Shown piece by piece: positions 1-8,812 of a stretch of 64,000 nucleotides of DNA. The stretch's first letter is position 1. The number at the start of each line of letters is the position of its first letter. Source of the DNA: Streptomyces aureus (GTDB taxonomy: Bacteria; Actinomycetota; Actinomycetes; Streptomycetales; Streptomycetaceae); contig NZ_JNZD01000007.1 in assembly GCF_000725495.1 (NCBI RefSeq), positions 301,520 through 365,519 of the forward strand, in the 5' to 3' direction. Both the position numbers and the translations under genes were made by a program. Under the pieces are notes generated by a model. It saw nothing but the letters and a program-made list of their open reading frames with translations. It ran no database searches and was not told the DNA's origin.

Positions 1-1370
1 TCGTCCGACGGTCCGAAGGGGTTGTGCCGGATCATCACGTCCAGCCCGGGGACCGGGGTGCCGTCGAGGCCGTCTACGGCGAGCCAGGACGGGTCGCGGA
101 CGATGTCGAATCCGGGGTGGACGGACTGCCACTGCTCGAACAGGCCGCCGCGCAGCAGGCGGTGGACCTCCGCACCGCGGTGGAGCTCCTTGCGGAGGTT
201 CTCCCGGCGGGAGTTGGTGATGCGCAGCCCCAGCGACAGCTTCAGCATCGCGGGCGCGCCGGGCCGGTAGACGGTGCGGACGGAAGAGGTCGGGTGCCAC
301 GGGTCGCCCTGCGGGCCGAGGTCCTGGAGCAGTCCCGCGTCGAGCAGGGCCGCGGTCTCGGGGCGCCGCCGGACCTCGCGCATCTGCCAGGGGTGCAGGG
401 GCAGTGCGGCGGCGTAGCCGTACGGAAGGGACAGGCCGGGGCCGGCCAGGCGCAGGGTCAGCTGTCCGGCCGACACGGGCCGGCCGCGCTCCGTCCACGC
501 CGAGTCGGACGCGAGCACCGAGGGGGCGACGGCCATCCAGTGCAGCGGGAAGGAACCGCGCAACTCGGGTGAGTAGAGCGCCCCTTCCGTGTCGGAGAGG
601 CCGTCGCGCCCCTTCGGCGTGGGGTGCAGGGGATGCCCGAGGAGGAGCGCCTGTTCGGCGGCGAGGAAGCGGTCGGGGGTGTCGGCGGGGCGCTCCCTGC
701 GGTCCCGGATGAACACGGCGGTGCGCCGCACCGAGTCGGCGACGCGGCCGACGAGGTCGGTGCCCTCCCCGGCGGGGCTGTCCGTGGGGGCGGCGGCAGC
801 TTCGCCCGGTGCTGCGGCCGGGGCGGTTCCCGGTGCGGCAGCCTGGTCGGCTCCCGGTGCCGGGTGGCTCGCGCCGGGGGCCGGTGCCGTGGCGGCGGGT
901 CCCGCGGCTGCGGTTCCTGTAGGGGCCGTCTGCCGTGCGAGCAGGGCCGCCACCATCACCGCGTCGACGGCCGGCGCGGATTCGGGGGCGCCGGCGAGGC
1001 GGGGCGCCCCGAAGCGGTGCCAGCCGGAGGGCGACCAGTGACGGACGGGGACGAGCAGGGCCGTTCCGCTGGCCGGGAGCGCGATGCGCAGGGTGCCGTC
1101 GTGCGGGGCGGCCAGGTCGTTCTCCCGCACCCAGCAGCGCAGCAGGTTCTCGACCGCCGCCGCCTGCGCCGCCGTACGGATGTCGGGATGATCCAGCAGG
1201 TCCGGCAGGGCAGGCAGGTCGACGCCGGGGCCGCCCGGCCGCCCGGGCACACCGGCCGCCTCCTTCTGCCGGGGCAGGGACTCGGGACCGAGTGGGTGCG
1301 GGACCGGCACGGCCACGGCCGTCCGCTCGTACGGGGAGGGCGGGCCGTCGGGTGCGGGGCTGGCGTTCAC
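1..1370 (-). CDS. IucA/IucC family NIS siderophore synthetase, N-terminal part (cut by window edge)
   Basis: Leftward frame open from a GTG at 1370 to the window edge, about 456 residues, with no stop. AAGGA lies about 7 nt upstream of the GTG. Family hallmarks of NRPS-independent siderophore synthetases are visible: GHPLHPTPKGRDG, then LPLHPWQ, then a segment containing HPTSSVRTVYRP and KLSLGLRITNSRREN. This family makes amide or ester bonds between a carboxylate substrate and an amine or alcohol, using ATP, in the cytoplasm. An Ala/Pro-rich stretch near residues 135-190 looks like a disordered insertion. The aminotransferase gene upstream on the same strand could supply a diamine precursor, so the two may form one siderophore operon, though a 502-nt repeat-bearing gap separates them. 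The C-terminal ferric reductase-like or FhuF domain, if any, lies outside the window. Confidence 0.85.
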   Translation of the reverse strand, partial: MNASPAPDGPPSPYERTAVAVPVPHPLGPESLPRQKEAAGVPGRPGGPGVDLPALPDLLDHPDIRTAAQAAAVENLLRCWVRENDLAAPHDGTLRIALPASGTALLVPVRHWSPSGWHRFGAPRLAGAPESAPAVDAVMVAALLARQTAPTGTAAAGPAATAPAPGASHPAPGADQAAAPGTAPAAAPGEAAAAPTDSPAGEGTDLVGRVADSVRRTAVFIRDRRERPADTPDRFLAAEQALLLGHPLHPTPKGRDGLSDTEGALYSPELRGSFPLHWMAVAPSVLASDSAWTERGRPVSAGQLTLRLAGPGLSLPYGYAAALPLHPWQMREVRRRPETAALLDAGLLQDLGPQGDPWHPTSSVRTVYRPGAPAMLKLSLGLRITNSRRENLRKELHRGAEVHRLLRGGLFEQWQSVHPGFDIVRDPSWLAVDGLDGTPVPGLDVMIRHNPFGPSD

Positions 1371-1872
1371 GAGAGGTTCCTTGCGGGTGGTTCGGGCTCG
1401 GGCGGTGACGAGCCGGGGCGGAGCCAGATGATCGGCTCGGGTGGTGACGAGCCGGGTTGGGGCCGGATGGTCGGCACGGACAGTGACGAGCCGCGTTGGG
1501 GCCGGGTGGTCTGATCGGGTGGTGACGAGCCGGGTTGAGGCCGGATGGGCGGCGGTGACAGTGACGAGCTGGGGTGGAGCCAGGTGGTCGGCTCAGCCGA
1601 TGACGAGCCGGGTCGGGGCCGAGAGGTCCGGCTCGCGCGGTGACGAACCGGGGAGGAGCCGAGTGGTCGGCCCGGGCGGCGACGAACCGGGCTGGGGCCG
1701 GGGACCCCCGATCCGGCGGTGACGAGCCGGGACGGACCGGGACGTCCGGCTCGGGCGATGACGAGGCCGGGCGACACCAGGAGGTCCGGCCCGGACGATG
1801 CCGAGCCAGGGCCTGCCCGGCGTGTGTCGGGCCGACCCCCTCGCATGCCCGGCGGGCCTCCGCACCCGGTCC
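1371..1872. repeat. Tandem repeat array, 39-40-nt unit, between two siderophore genes
   Basis: About eleven degenerate copies start at 1405, 1444, 1483, 1522, 1561, 1600, 1640, 1679, 1719, 1758 and 1798, so the period is 39 or 40 nt. Most units open with GTGACGAGCCGGG (variants ATGACGAG and GCGACGAA) and many close with GGTCGGCTCGGG. Several units contain CGAGCCG and CGGCTCG arms about 21 nt apart and could form a hairpin. The array lies between the aminotransferase stop (1873) and the synthetase start (1370), so it should be transcribed if the two are cotranscribed. A 39-nt period is a multiple of three, which produces repetitive 13-residue reading frames on both strands; I see no reason to call any of them a gene. 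Confidence 0.85.
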
Positions 1873-3444
1873 TCACAGAGGCGCGCCCCCACGTCTGGTC
1901 CCGTCCCCGCCGACGCGCAGTTCCTCCCGTGCCGTCGAGCTCACCGCGCTCACCGCGTCCGCGAGCCGGTCGAGCACCGCGGAGGTCTGTTCGTCGCTGA
2001 TCGTCAGGGGAGGCAGGAGCCGCACGACGCTCGACCGGCGGCCTCCCAGTTCCACGATCAGACCGCGGCGCAGGCACTCCCGCTGGACGGCCGCGGCGAG
2101 TTCGGGTGCGGCGGGGCGGGGACCGCCAATGCCAGGGCCGCCGGAGGCAAGGCCCCCCGAGCCGGAACCCACAGAGGCAGAGTCCTCGGAAGCAGCGCCC
2201 CCGGACGCGGGCCTCTCGGGGTCGAGCCCGTCACAGTTGGATGGCAAGGGCCCTTCAGGATCGACGAGTTCGAGGCCGATCATCAGACCGCGGCCGCGCA
2301 CGTCACCGACGATGGGGAACTCCGCCGCGAGCGAGCGCAGCCGCTCCAGGATGCGGGCGCCGACGGTGGCCGCACGCTCGGCGAGTCCATGTTCGCGGAC
2401 GTACGCGAGGGTCGCCGCGCCGGCGGCCATGGCCAGTTGGTTGCCGCGGAACGTGCCTGCGTGGGCGCCCGGCTCCCAGACGTCGAGGTCGTCGCGGTAG
2501 ACGACGACCGCCAGCGGCAGGCTGCCGCCGATGGCCTTGGACAGCACCATCACGTCCGGGGTGATCCCGCTGTGTTCGACGGCCCAGAACGCGCCGGTCC
2601 GGCCCACCCCCGTCTGCACCTCGTCCACGATCAGGGGGATGGACCGGGCCTCGGTGATCGCGCGCATCCGCCGCGTCCAGCCGTCCGGGGCGGGAATGAC
2701 CCCGCCCTCGCCCTGGACGGGTTCGAGGATCATCCCGGCGGGGAGCGGAACGCCCGACTTGGTGTCGTCGAGGAGGGACTCCGTCCAGCGCGCGCCCAGT
2801 TCGGCACCGCGATCGCCGCCGACGCCGAACGGGCAGCGGTAGTCCTGCGGATAGGGCAGGCGCGCGACCCGTACGTCGGTCGCGCCGCCGGATGCCTCGA
2901 GCGCCCCCGCGGTCATGCCGTGATAGGCGCCGGCGAAGGCGAGCATGCCGGTGCGGCCGGTGGCCGCGCGCACCAGTTTGAACGCGGCCTCGACGGCGTC
3001 CGTCCCGGCCGGCCCGCAGAACTGGACCCGCGCGCGCTCGGCGAACCGCGGCGGGAGCGTGCGGAACAGTTCGGTGGTGAAGGCGTCCTTGACCGGGGTG
3101 GCGAGGTCCAGGACGTGCAGGGGCGCCCCCGAGTCGAGGACCTTCCTGACCGCCTCCAGGACGACGGGGTGGTTGTGCCCGAGGGCGAGGGTCCCGGCTC
3201 CGGAGAGGCAGTCGAGATAGCGGCGCCCGTCGGCGCCCTCGATCGTCAGCCCGCGGGCCCGCACGGGAACGATGGGAAGGGCACGCGCGTAGGTGCGTGC
3301 CGCCGATTCACGCGCCGACTGGCGCCGCAGAATGCCCTCGTGCGCGGCGCGCGCCCGCTCGGCCGCTCCGGCGCCGGTGTCCCGCGCCCCCTCGGATTCC
3401 CCTGGCGCCCCCACCGGCACCACCGCTGACTCGGTCACGGCCAC
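1873..3444 (-). CDS. Diaminobutyrate--2-oxoglutarate transaminase family protein
   Basis: A class-III (fold type I) PLP aminotransferase of 523 residues. FCGPAGTDAVEAA near residue 143 is characteristic of the diaminobutyrate aminotransferase group. It is followed by the PLP-contacting IVDEVQTGVGRTG and the Schiff-base lysine in VLSKAIGG. The usual reaction converts aspartate semialdehyde and glutamate to 2,4-diaminobutyrate and 2-oxoglutarate; with an IucA/IucC synthetase next door, a siderophore precursor role is more likely than ectoine synthesis. The GTG at 3444 has GGAGGA about 10 nt upstream; a second GTG at 3438 is possible. A Gly/Ser/Pro-rich stretch of about 45 residues (encoded near 2100-2280) interrupts the C-terminal domain between GLELVDPEG and AAAVQRECLRRG, where family members are normally compact. 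Confidence 0.88.
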   Translation of the reverse strand: MAVTESAVVPVGAPGESEGARDTGAGAAERARAAHEGILRRQSARESAARTYARALPIVPVRARGLTIEGADGRRYLDCLSGAGTLALGHNHPVVLEAVRKVLDSGAPLHVLDLATPVKDAFTTELFRTLPPRFAERARVQFCGPAGTDAVEAAFKLVRAATGRTGMLAFAGAYHGMTAGALEASGGATDVRVARLPYPQDYRCPFGVGGDRGAELGARWTESLLDDTKSGVPLPAGMILEPVQGEGGVIPAPDGWTRRMRAITEARSIPLIVDEVQTGVGRTGAFWAVEHSGITPDVMVLSKAIGGSLPLAVVVYRDDLDVWEPGAHAGTFRGNQLAMAAGAATLAYVREHGLAERAATVGARILERLRSLAAEFPIVGDVRGRGLMIGLELVDPEGPLPSNCDGLDPERPASGGAASEDSASVGSGSGGLASGGPGIGGPRPAAPELAAAVQRECLRRGLIVELGGRRSSVVRLLPPLTISDEQTSAVLDRLADAVSAVSSTAREELRVGGDGTRRGGAPL

Positions 3445-3792
3445 GACTGCAGGTCCTCCCGCTGTTCAGAGGCGAGTTGGCAGGAGGGTCCGGACGCAGG
3501 CGGCAGGCCCCCCGTACGTACCAACGACGCCGGTCGCGATGGGAAGCGGGTGAAACGGGGGTTCCTTGCCGGTTCTTTGCCGGGGACCGCCGGACGGCGT
3601 CCCGGTGACCGCCCGTCAAAGCGCGTCATGTGCCTTGGGCGCGCTCCCCCGTAGCTGAACCGTTGCCGTTCCGTCGGATGGCCCGCATGGCGAACGCATA
3701 GTCTGTGATGCCGTTCGGCCGTGCCGGACGAACAGCTCAGGCGCCCGCAGACGCACCGCACCAGTTCCCAGACACGCAGGGGGAGTCACACC
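3445..3792. other. Divergent promoter region, aminotransferase / trypsin-like lipoprotein
   Basis: This 348-nt gap lies between divergent genes and must hold promoters for both. I found no gene, no clear inverted repeat and no match to the DmdR/IdeR iron box, which might have been expected in front of a siderophore gene. The region is less G+C-rich near 3540-3570. Confidence 0.5.
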
Positions 3793-5022
3793 ATGCGATC
3801 CATACGCCCGCCCTTCGCCGCCCGTCCAGGCGGGAGCGCGCGCCGCAGAACGTCCCCCGTCCTGGCGGCCGTCGGCCTCGCCGCCGCCCTGGCGCTGACG
3901 GCCACGGGCTGCGGCTCGGGCAGCGACACGGCGAGTGGGGAGCCGACCGCGAGCGCGTCCCAGGCGGGCGACGGAAAGATCCAGATCCCGGACGACATCA
4001 AGAACAAGCTCAAAGAGCACGGCATCGATGTCGACAACTGGAAGAAGGGCGCCTGGAAGAACTGGGACAAGGACGAATGGCTGCGCCAGGCCGACGACTT
4101 CATCAACCCGATCATCAAGGGCCTGTGGAATCCCGACCGTATGCGCGGGGCCGACGACCCCGACAAGGACAAGGGCGTCGACGAGAACGACCTCAGCGGT
4201 GACCAAGGCGTCACCGACCCCGAGCCGGCCCCGGTGACGGCGCAGGCCGTGAAGACGTCGTACCACTCCAGCGTTCCGGTGGCGGGCAAGGTGTTCTTCG
4301 ACGCCCCCGAGGGCACGATGGTCTGCTCGGCGACGGTGGTCGAGGACCCGGCGCACCCGGGCAAGTCCAACCTCGTGTGGACCGCGGGCCACTGCGTGCA
4401 CGCCGGCAAGAAGGGCGGCTGGTACCGCAACATCGCCTTCGTGCCGTCCTACAACGACCAGGGCAGGACCGAGGCCCAGCTGCAGAACGCCCCGCGCGAG
4501 GAGGTCGCTCCGTACGGTGTCTGGTGGAGCGACTGGGCGCAGACCTCGGACCAGTGGATCGAGCAGGGCGGGTCGACGGGCGGTCAGGGAGCCTCGTACG
4601 ACTACGCGGTGCTGCACGTGACGCCGGAGAAGGGCAGCGGCGGCAAGTCCCTGGAGGAGACGGTGGGTTCGGCGCTGCCGGTGAACTTCAACGCGCCGGC
4701 CGTGCCCAAGGTCTCGAGCATCACGGCCACCGGGTACCCGGCCGCTGCCCCGTTCGACGGGCAGAAGATGTACCAGTGCACCGACAAGCCGGGACGGCTG
4801 TCCGTCGCGCAGGCCGACCCGACGATGTACCGCATCGGCTGCACGATGACCGGCGGTTCCTCGGGCGGCGGCTGGGTGGCCACGGGTTCGGACGGCAAGC
4901 CGGCCCTGGTGTCCAACACCTCGATCGGCCCGGTGAAGTTCGGCTGGCTGGCGGGTCCGCGGCTCGGCGACGTGGCCAAGGGTGTGTACGACTCGGTGAG
5001 CAAGAAGTTCGCCGGGCGGTGA
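3793..5022 (+). CDS. Trypsin-like serine peptidase, predicted lipoprotein
   Basis: 409 residues. The ATG at 3793 is chosen over an upstream in-frame ATG (3721) because GGGGGAG lies 8 nt before it and it begins a typical signal sequence: basic start, hydrophobic ALALTATGC with a lipobox-like cysteine, then a Gly/Ser linker. An acidic and lysine-rich propeptide-like stretch follows (residues about 45-150). The chymotrypsin-fold catalytic triad is visible: His200 in TAGHC, Asp270 in SYDYAVL and Ser357 in GGSSGG. The protein should be exported and membrane-anchored or secreted. Substrate cannot be inferred. It stands alone, divergent from the aminotransferase, and ends at a strong terminator. Confidence 0.88.
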   Translation: MRSIRPPFAARPGGSARRRTSPVLAAVGLAAALALTATGCGSGSDTASGEPTASASQAGDGKIQIPDDIKNKLKEHGIDVDNWKKGAWKNWDKDEWLRQADDFINPIIKGLWNPDRMRGADDPDKDKGVDENDLSGDQGVTDPEPAPVTAQAVKTSYHSSVPVAGKVFFDAPEGTMVCSATVVEDPAHPGKSNLVWTAGHCVHAGKKGGWYRNIAFVPSYNDQGRTEAQLQNAPREEVAPYGVWWSDWAQTSDQWIEQGGSTGGQGASYDYAVLHVTPEKGSGGKSLEETVGSALPVNFNAPAVPKVSSITATGYPAAAPFDGQKMYQCTDKPGRLSVAQADPTMYRIGCTMTGGSSGGGWVATGSDGKPALVSNTSIGPVKFGWLAGPRLGDVAKGVYDSVSKKFAGR

Positions 5023-5071
5023 CACGCGGGACGTGACGGTCCGGACACCCGGTCACGGCACCCCGTCACGG

Positions 5072-5107
5072 CGAAGGCCCGCCCCCTCGGAAGGGGGCGG
5101 GCCTTCG
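5072..5107. terminator. Strong bidirectional hairpin between convergent genes
   Basis: A perfect 16-bp stem (5072-5087 with 5092-5107) closes a 4-nt CGGA loop. It lies between the peptidase stop (5022) and the hflX stop (5146), which converge on it. There is no long T-run, as is common in Streptomyces. Confidence 0.88.
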
Positions 5108-5145
5108 TGCGTCCGGTCGCCCGCGGGGCGGGCCGGTCCGGCTGT

Positions 5146-6642
5146 CTAGCGGAGCGCGGGCTCCGCCACGTACGGGGCGAGGTCCGCGGCCAGTTCCTCG
5201 TGGACCCGCACCTTGAGCAGGGTGCCCTCCGCGGTGTGCTCCTCGGAGATCACCTCGCCCTCGGTGTGGGCGCGGGCGACCAGCTTTCCGTGCGTGTACG
5301 GAACGAGTGCCTCGACCTCGACCGAGGGGCGGGGCAGTTCGTTGTCGATCAGCGCGAGCAGTTCGTCCATGCCCTGGCCCGTGCGTGCCGAGACCGCGAT
5401 GGAACGCTTCTCGATCCGCAGGAGCCGCTGGAGCACGAGCGGGTCCGCCGCGTCCGCCTTGTTGATCACCACGATCTCGGGGACCTTGGTGGCCCCGACG
5501 TCGGTGATGACCTCGCGCACCGCGGCCAGCTGCTCCTCCGGTGCCGGGTGCGAACCGTCCACGACGTGCAGGATCAGGTCGGCGTCGCCGACCTCCTCCA
5601 TGGTGGAGCGGAACGCCTCGACCAGGTGGTGCGGCAGGTGGCGGACGAATCCGACCGTGTCGGCCAGGGTGTACAGCCGCCCGCTCGGGGTCTCGGCCCG
5701 GCGCACGGTCGGGTCGAGGGTGGCGAACAGGGCGTTCTCGACGAGTACGCCCGCACCTGTGAGGCGGTTGAGCAGGGAGGACTTGCCGGCGTTGGTGTAC
5801 CCGGCGATGGCGACCGAGGGCACCTTGTTGCGGCGGCGCTCCTGGCGCTTGATCTCGCGGCCGGTCTTCATCTCCGCGATCTCCCGGCGCATCTTCGCCA
5901 TCTTCTCGCGGATCCGGCGCCGGTCCGTCTCGATCTTGGTCTCACCGGGACCACGGGTGGCGAGACCGCCGCCCTTGCCGCCGCCCATCTGGCGGGACAG
6001 CGACTGACCCCAGCCGCGGAGCCTCGGCAGCATGTACTGCATCTGCGCGAGCGCGACCTGCGCCTTGCCCTCGCGGGACTTGGCGTGCTGGGCGAAGATG
6101 TCGAGGATCAGGGCCGTACGGTCGATGACCTTGACCTTGACGACGTCCTCGAGGTGGATCAGCTGGCCCGGGCTCAGCTCACCATCACAGATGACGGTGT
6201 CGGCGCCGGTCTCGATCACGATGTCCCGGAGCTCGTTGGCCTTGCCGGAACCGATGTACGTGGCCGCGTCGGGCTTGTCTCGGCGCTGGACGACGCCGTC
6301 GAGCACGAGTGCTCCCGCGGTCTCCGCGAGCGCGGCCAGCTCGGCGAGCGAGTTGTCCGCGTCCTGGATGGTTCCCGAGGTCCAGACACCGACGAGGACG
6401 ACGCGCTCCAGGCGGAGCTGTCGGTACTCGACCTCGGTGACGTCCTCGAGCTCGGTGGAGAGGCCCGCCACACGGCGCAGGGCCGCGCGCTCGGAGCGTT
6501 CGAACTGCTCGCCGTCCCGGTCTCCGTCGATCTCGTGGCTCCAGGCGACGTCCTCTTCCATCAGGGCATCGGCCCGAAGACCTTCGGGGTAGTTCTGCGC
6601 GGAAGTCTGCGCGTCCTGGGAAGGGGAAGAAGAGGAGGTCAT
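5146..6642 (-). CDS. hflX: GTPase HflX
   Basis: 498 residues. The ATG at 6642 is preceded by AAGGA 6 nt upstream; an in-frame upstream ATG at 6768 would add an implausible Pro/Gly-rich leader. The N-terminal HflX-specific half ends with the family signature GPGETKIETDRRRI. The G domain then shows GYTNAGKSSLLNRL (P-loop), DTVGFVRHLPHHL (G3) and NKADA (G4). HflX binds ribosomes and splits or rescues stalled 70S particles, particularly after heat or antibiotic stress. The first 35 residues are Ser/Gln-rich and probably disordered. The hflX-dapF-miaA-miaB neighbourhood is conserved in actinobacteria and supports the assignment. Confidence 0.95.
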   Translation of the reverse strand: MTSSSSPSQDAQTSAQNYPEGLRADALMEEDVAWSHEIDGDRDGEQFERSERAALRRVAGLSTELEDVTEVEYRQLRLERVVLVGVWTSGTIQDADNSLAELAALAETAGALVLDGVVQRRDKPDAATYIGSGKANELRDIVIETGADTVICDGELSPGQLIHLEDVVKVKVIDRTALILDIFAQHAKSREGKAQVALAQMQYMLPRLRGWGQSLSRQMGGGKGGGLATRGPGETKIETDRRRIREKMAKMRREIAEMKTGREIKRQERRRNKVPSVAIAGYTNAGKSSLLNRLTGAGVLVENALFATLDPTVRRAETPSGRLYTLADTVGFVRHLPHHLVEAFRSTMEEVGDADLILHVVDGSHPAPEEQLAAVREVITDVGATKVPEIVVINKADAADPLVLQRLLRIEKRSIAVSARTGQGMDELLALIDNELPRPSVEVEALVPYTHGKLVARAHTEGEVISEEHTAEGTLLKVRVHEELAADLAPYVAEPALR

Positions 6643-6941
6643 TGGATCCTTACGTAGATGGGATGAGCCGCCGGCCGGCGAATGCCGTCCGTCACAGGGA
6701 ACAACGTCCGCGGCCACCGGGAGATTCCCGGTTCCGGCCCGGCCTACCCCTCGCGGGGGCCGCGCCACCGGCTCGAAGATGGTCGCACGGCACGGCCGGG
6801 CGCGTCACGCGACTTATCGTGACCCGCCGGACACCGGCCGGGCACCCGCGGGCGTCGCCGCGCGCGGGGTGCCGTCGAGCGCCCGACCGCGGTGCGCCGG
6901 GACGGCTCCCGACGCCCCGGGTACCCGCCCGAGCCGCGTCC

Positions 6942-8438
6942 TCACCTGCTCTTCCGTGCCTTCGGGGCGTCGCTCTTCCAGTCCGGGTGCCCCGGCATCG
7001 GCGGGGTCTTCTCGGCGTACAGCCACGCGTGGAAGAACCCGCGCAGATCGCGGGCGGCGACGGCGGAGGCGAGGTCCACGAAGTCGGACGTCGAGGCGAC
7101 GCCGTCGCGGTTGACGGTCACCCACGTGCGCTCCAGGCGGTCGAAGGCCCGCTGCCCGATCTCCTGGCGCAGCGCGTAGAGGGCCAGGGCGGCGCCGTCG
7201 TAGACGTTCGGACGGAAGATGCTGATCTTCTGGCCGGGCTGGGGGCCCTTCGGCCGGGCCGGCGGTCCGCCGCCGGCGCGCCAGGAGTCGGACAGCCGGT
7301 AGGCGGCCTTCATCCGCTTCTCCATCGGCTTGTGCGCCTTCTCCTCGGCGTACAGCGCTTCGTACCAGGTGGCGTGCCCTTCGTTGAGCCACACGTCGGA
7401 CCAGGTGCGGGGGGTGACGCTGTCGCCGAACCACTGGTGGGACAGCTCGTGCACCATGACGGAGTCGACGTACCACTTGGGGTAGGCGGGCTGGGTGAAC
7501 AGTTCCTTCTCGAAGAGCGAGAGCGTCTGTGTCTCCAGCTCGAAGCCGGTCTGCGCCTGGGCCATCAGGACGCCGTAGGTCTCGAAGGGGTACCGGCCGA
7601 CCTTGCTCTCCATCCAGGCGATCTGGCCGGGGGTCTCCTTCAGCCACGGTTCGAGCGCGGCCCGGTCGGCGGTCGGCACCACGTCCCGTACCGGCAGTCC
7701 GTGCGGGCCCTGGCGGTGCAGCACGGTGGAGCGGCCGATGGACACCTGGGTGAGCTCGGTGGCCATGGGGTGTTCGGTCCGGTAGGCCCAGGTGGTGGTG
7801 CCCCGGGACCGGCGGGTGCCCTCGGGCAGACCGTTGGCGACGGCCGTGTAGCCGTCGGGGGCCGTCACACGGATGGTGAACAGGGCCTTGTCGGAGGGGT
7901 GGTCGTTGCAGGGGTAGACCAGGTGCGCGGCGTCGGCCTGGCCGGCCATCGCGAGCCCGTCCTTGGTCCGCACCCAGCCGCCGTCCTGGCCCTTGGCGCT
8001 CACCGGGTCGCTGGTGTGCCGCACGGTGATGCGCAGCGGGGTCCCGGCGAGCAGCCGCTCGGCGGGGGTCACCACCAGGTCCTCGCCGGCCTCGGTGAAG
8101 CGGGCCGGGGCTCCGTCGACCTCGACCGAGCGGACGCTGCCGTGCGCGAAGTCGAGGTTGATCCGGTCGAGCGTCCCGGTGGTCATGGCGTCGATGGTGG
8201 TGACGGCCGTGAGCGGCTTGTCGTTGCTGCCCGAGTAGGTGAAGTGGAGGTCGTACGACTCGACGTCGTACCCGGGGTTGCCGAGGGTGGGGAAGAGACG
8301 GTCGCCCACTCCCAGGGGCACGGCGGGGTCCGGGGCGCTCGCGGCGATCAGGCAGACGGAGACGGCCGAGGCGAGCAGGGCGGCCGTGACGCGACGGCTC
8401 CTCGGGCGTACGGGCGTGGGGGTGGCGTTGAGCGGCAT
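6942..8438 (-). CDS. Secreted M1 family metallopeptidase
   Basis: 498 residues with an N-terminal signal segment (Arg-rich start, then a hydrophobic run of Ala, Leu and Val to about residue 33). The gluzincin zinc site is intact: HELSHQWFGD near residue 330 supplies two histidines and the catalytic Glu, and WLNEGHATWYE about 20 residues later supplies the third ligand. The exopeptidase loop normally written GAMEN or GGMEN reads GFELETQT here. Substrate specificity may therefore differ from classical aminopeptidase N. The downstream helical domain is short compared with the roughly 850-residue PepN, which matches the compact secreted actinobacterial subgroup. No convincing ribosome binding site precedes the ATG. 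Confidence 0.88.
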   Translation of the reverse strand: MPLNATPTPVRPRSRRVTAALLASAVSVCLIAASAPDPAVPLGVGDRLFPTLGNPGYDVESYDLHFTYSGSNDKPLTAVTTIDAMTTGTLDRINLDFAHGSVRSVEVDGAPARFTEAGEDLVVTPAERLLAGTPLRITVRHTSDPVSAKGQDGGWVRTKDGLAMAGQADAAHLVYPCNDHPSDKALFTIRVTAPDGYTAVANGLPEGTRRSRGTTTWAYRTEHPMATELTQVSIGRSTVLHRQGPHGLPVRDVVPTADRAALEPWLKETPGQIAWMESKVGRYPFETYGVLMAQAQTGFELETQTLSLFEKELFTQPAYPKWYVDSVMVHELSHQWFGDSVTPRTWSDVWLNEGHATWYEALYAEEKAHKPMEKRMKAAYRLSDSWRAGGGPPARPKGPQPGQKISIFRPNVYDGAALALYALRQEIGQRAFDRLERTWVTVNRDGVASTSDFVDLASAVAARDLRGFFHAWLYAEKTPPMPGHPDWKSDAPKARKSR

Positions 8439-8812
8439 GGACCACGGCTACCAGCGGGCACCGGCTCCGCGCCGACGACTCGCGCCCGGCCCACCCGAAC
8501 GGGTAGGCGCCGGGGCTCATTGGGGCCAGCGCGCGATGTCCGTGCCCGGGCGCCCGCGCACGGTCCGGACGGATCACCTGCGCGGCCCGGACGGATCACC
8601 GGCACGGGTCGGACATCGCCGGCACGGGTCGGCCGGGAATCCCGGCCGCGGGGACGGAAAGTCCGCGGGGCTCCGCGCCGGCGTCCGACGAACCCACCGG
8701 GCGCCGGCCCGCCGCCCACCGTCGTGCTGCCGGCCCACCGTCGTGCTGCCGGCCCACCGTCGTGCTGCCGGCCCGCCGTCGTGCTGCCGGCCGGCCCTCG
8801 GCGCCGCCCGGT
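8439..8812. repeat. Intergenic region with 19-nt and 20-nt tandem repeats
   Basis: A gap of 374 nt between rshA (stop 8813) and the M1 peptidase (start 8438), without a plausible gene. Four copies of a 19-nt unit beginning GTCGTGCTGCCGGCC start at 8721, 8740, 8759 and 8778; the last is partial. Two further pairs have a 20-nt period: CCGGACGGATCACC at 8565 and 8587 (22 nt apart), and CCGGCACGGGTCGG at 8599 and 8619. The promoter of the peptidase should also lie here. Confidence 0.8.

Noticed and set aside
1405..1840. 39-40-nt repeats considered as a CRISPR array
   Set aside because: There are no distinct spacers: the entire unit repeats without unique inserts, and no cas genes are nearby.
3445..3792. 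Search for a DmdR/IdeR iron box in front of the siderophore aminotransferase
   Set aside because: No 19-bp palindrome resembling TTAGGTTAGGCTAACCTAA is present; iron control may act elsewhere.
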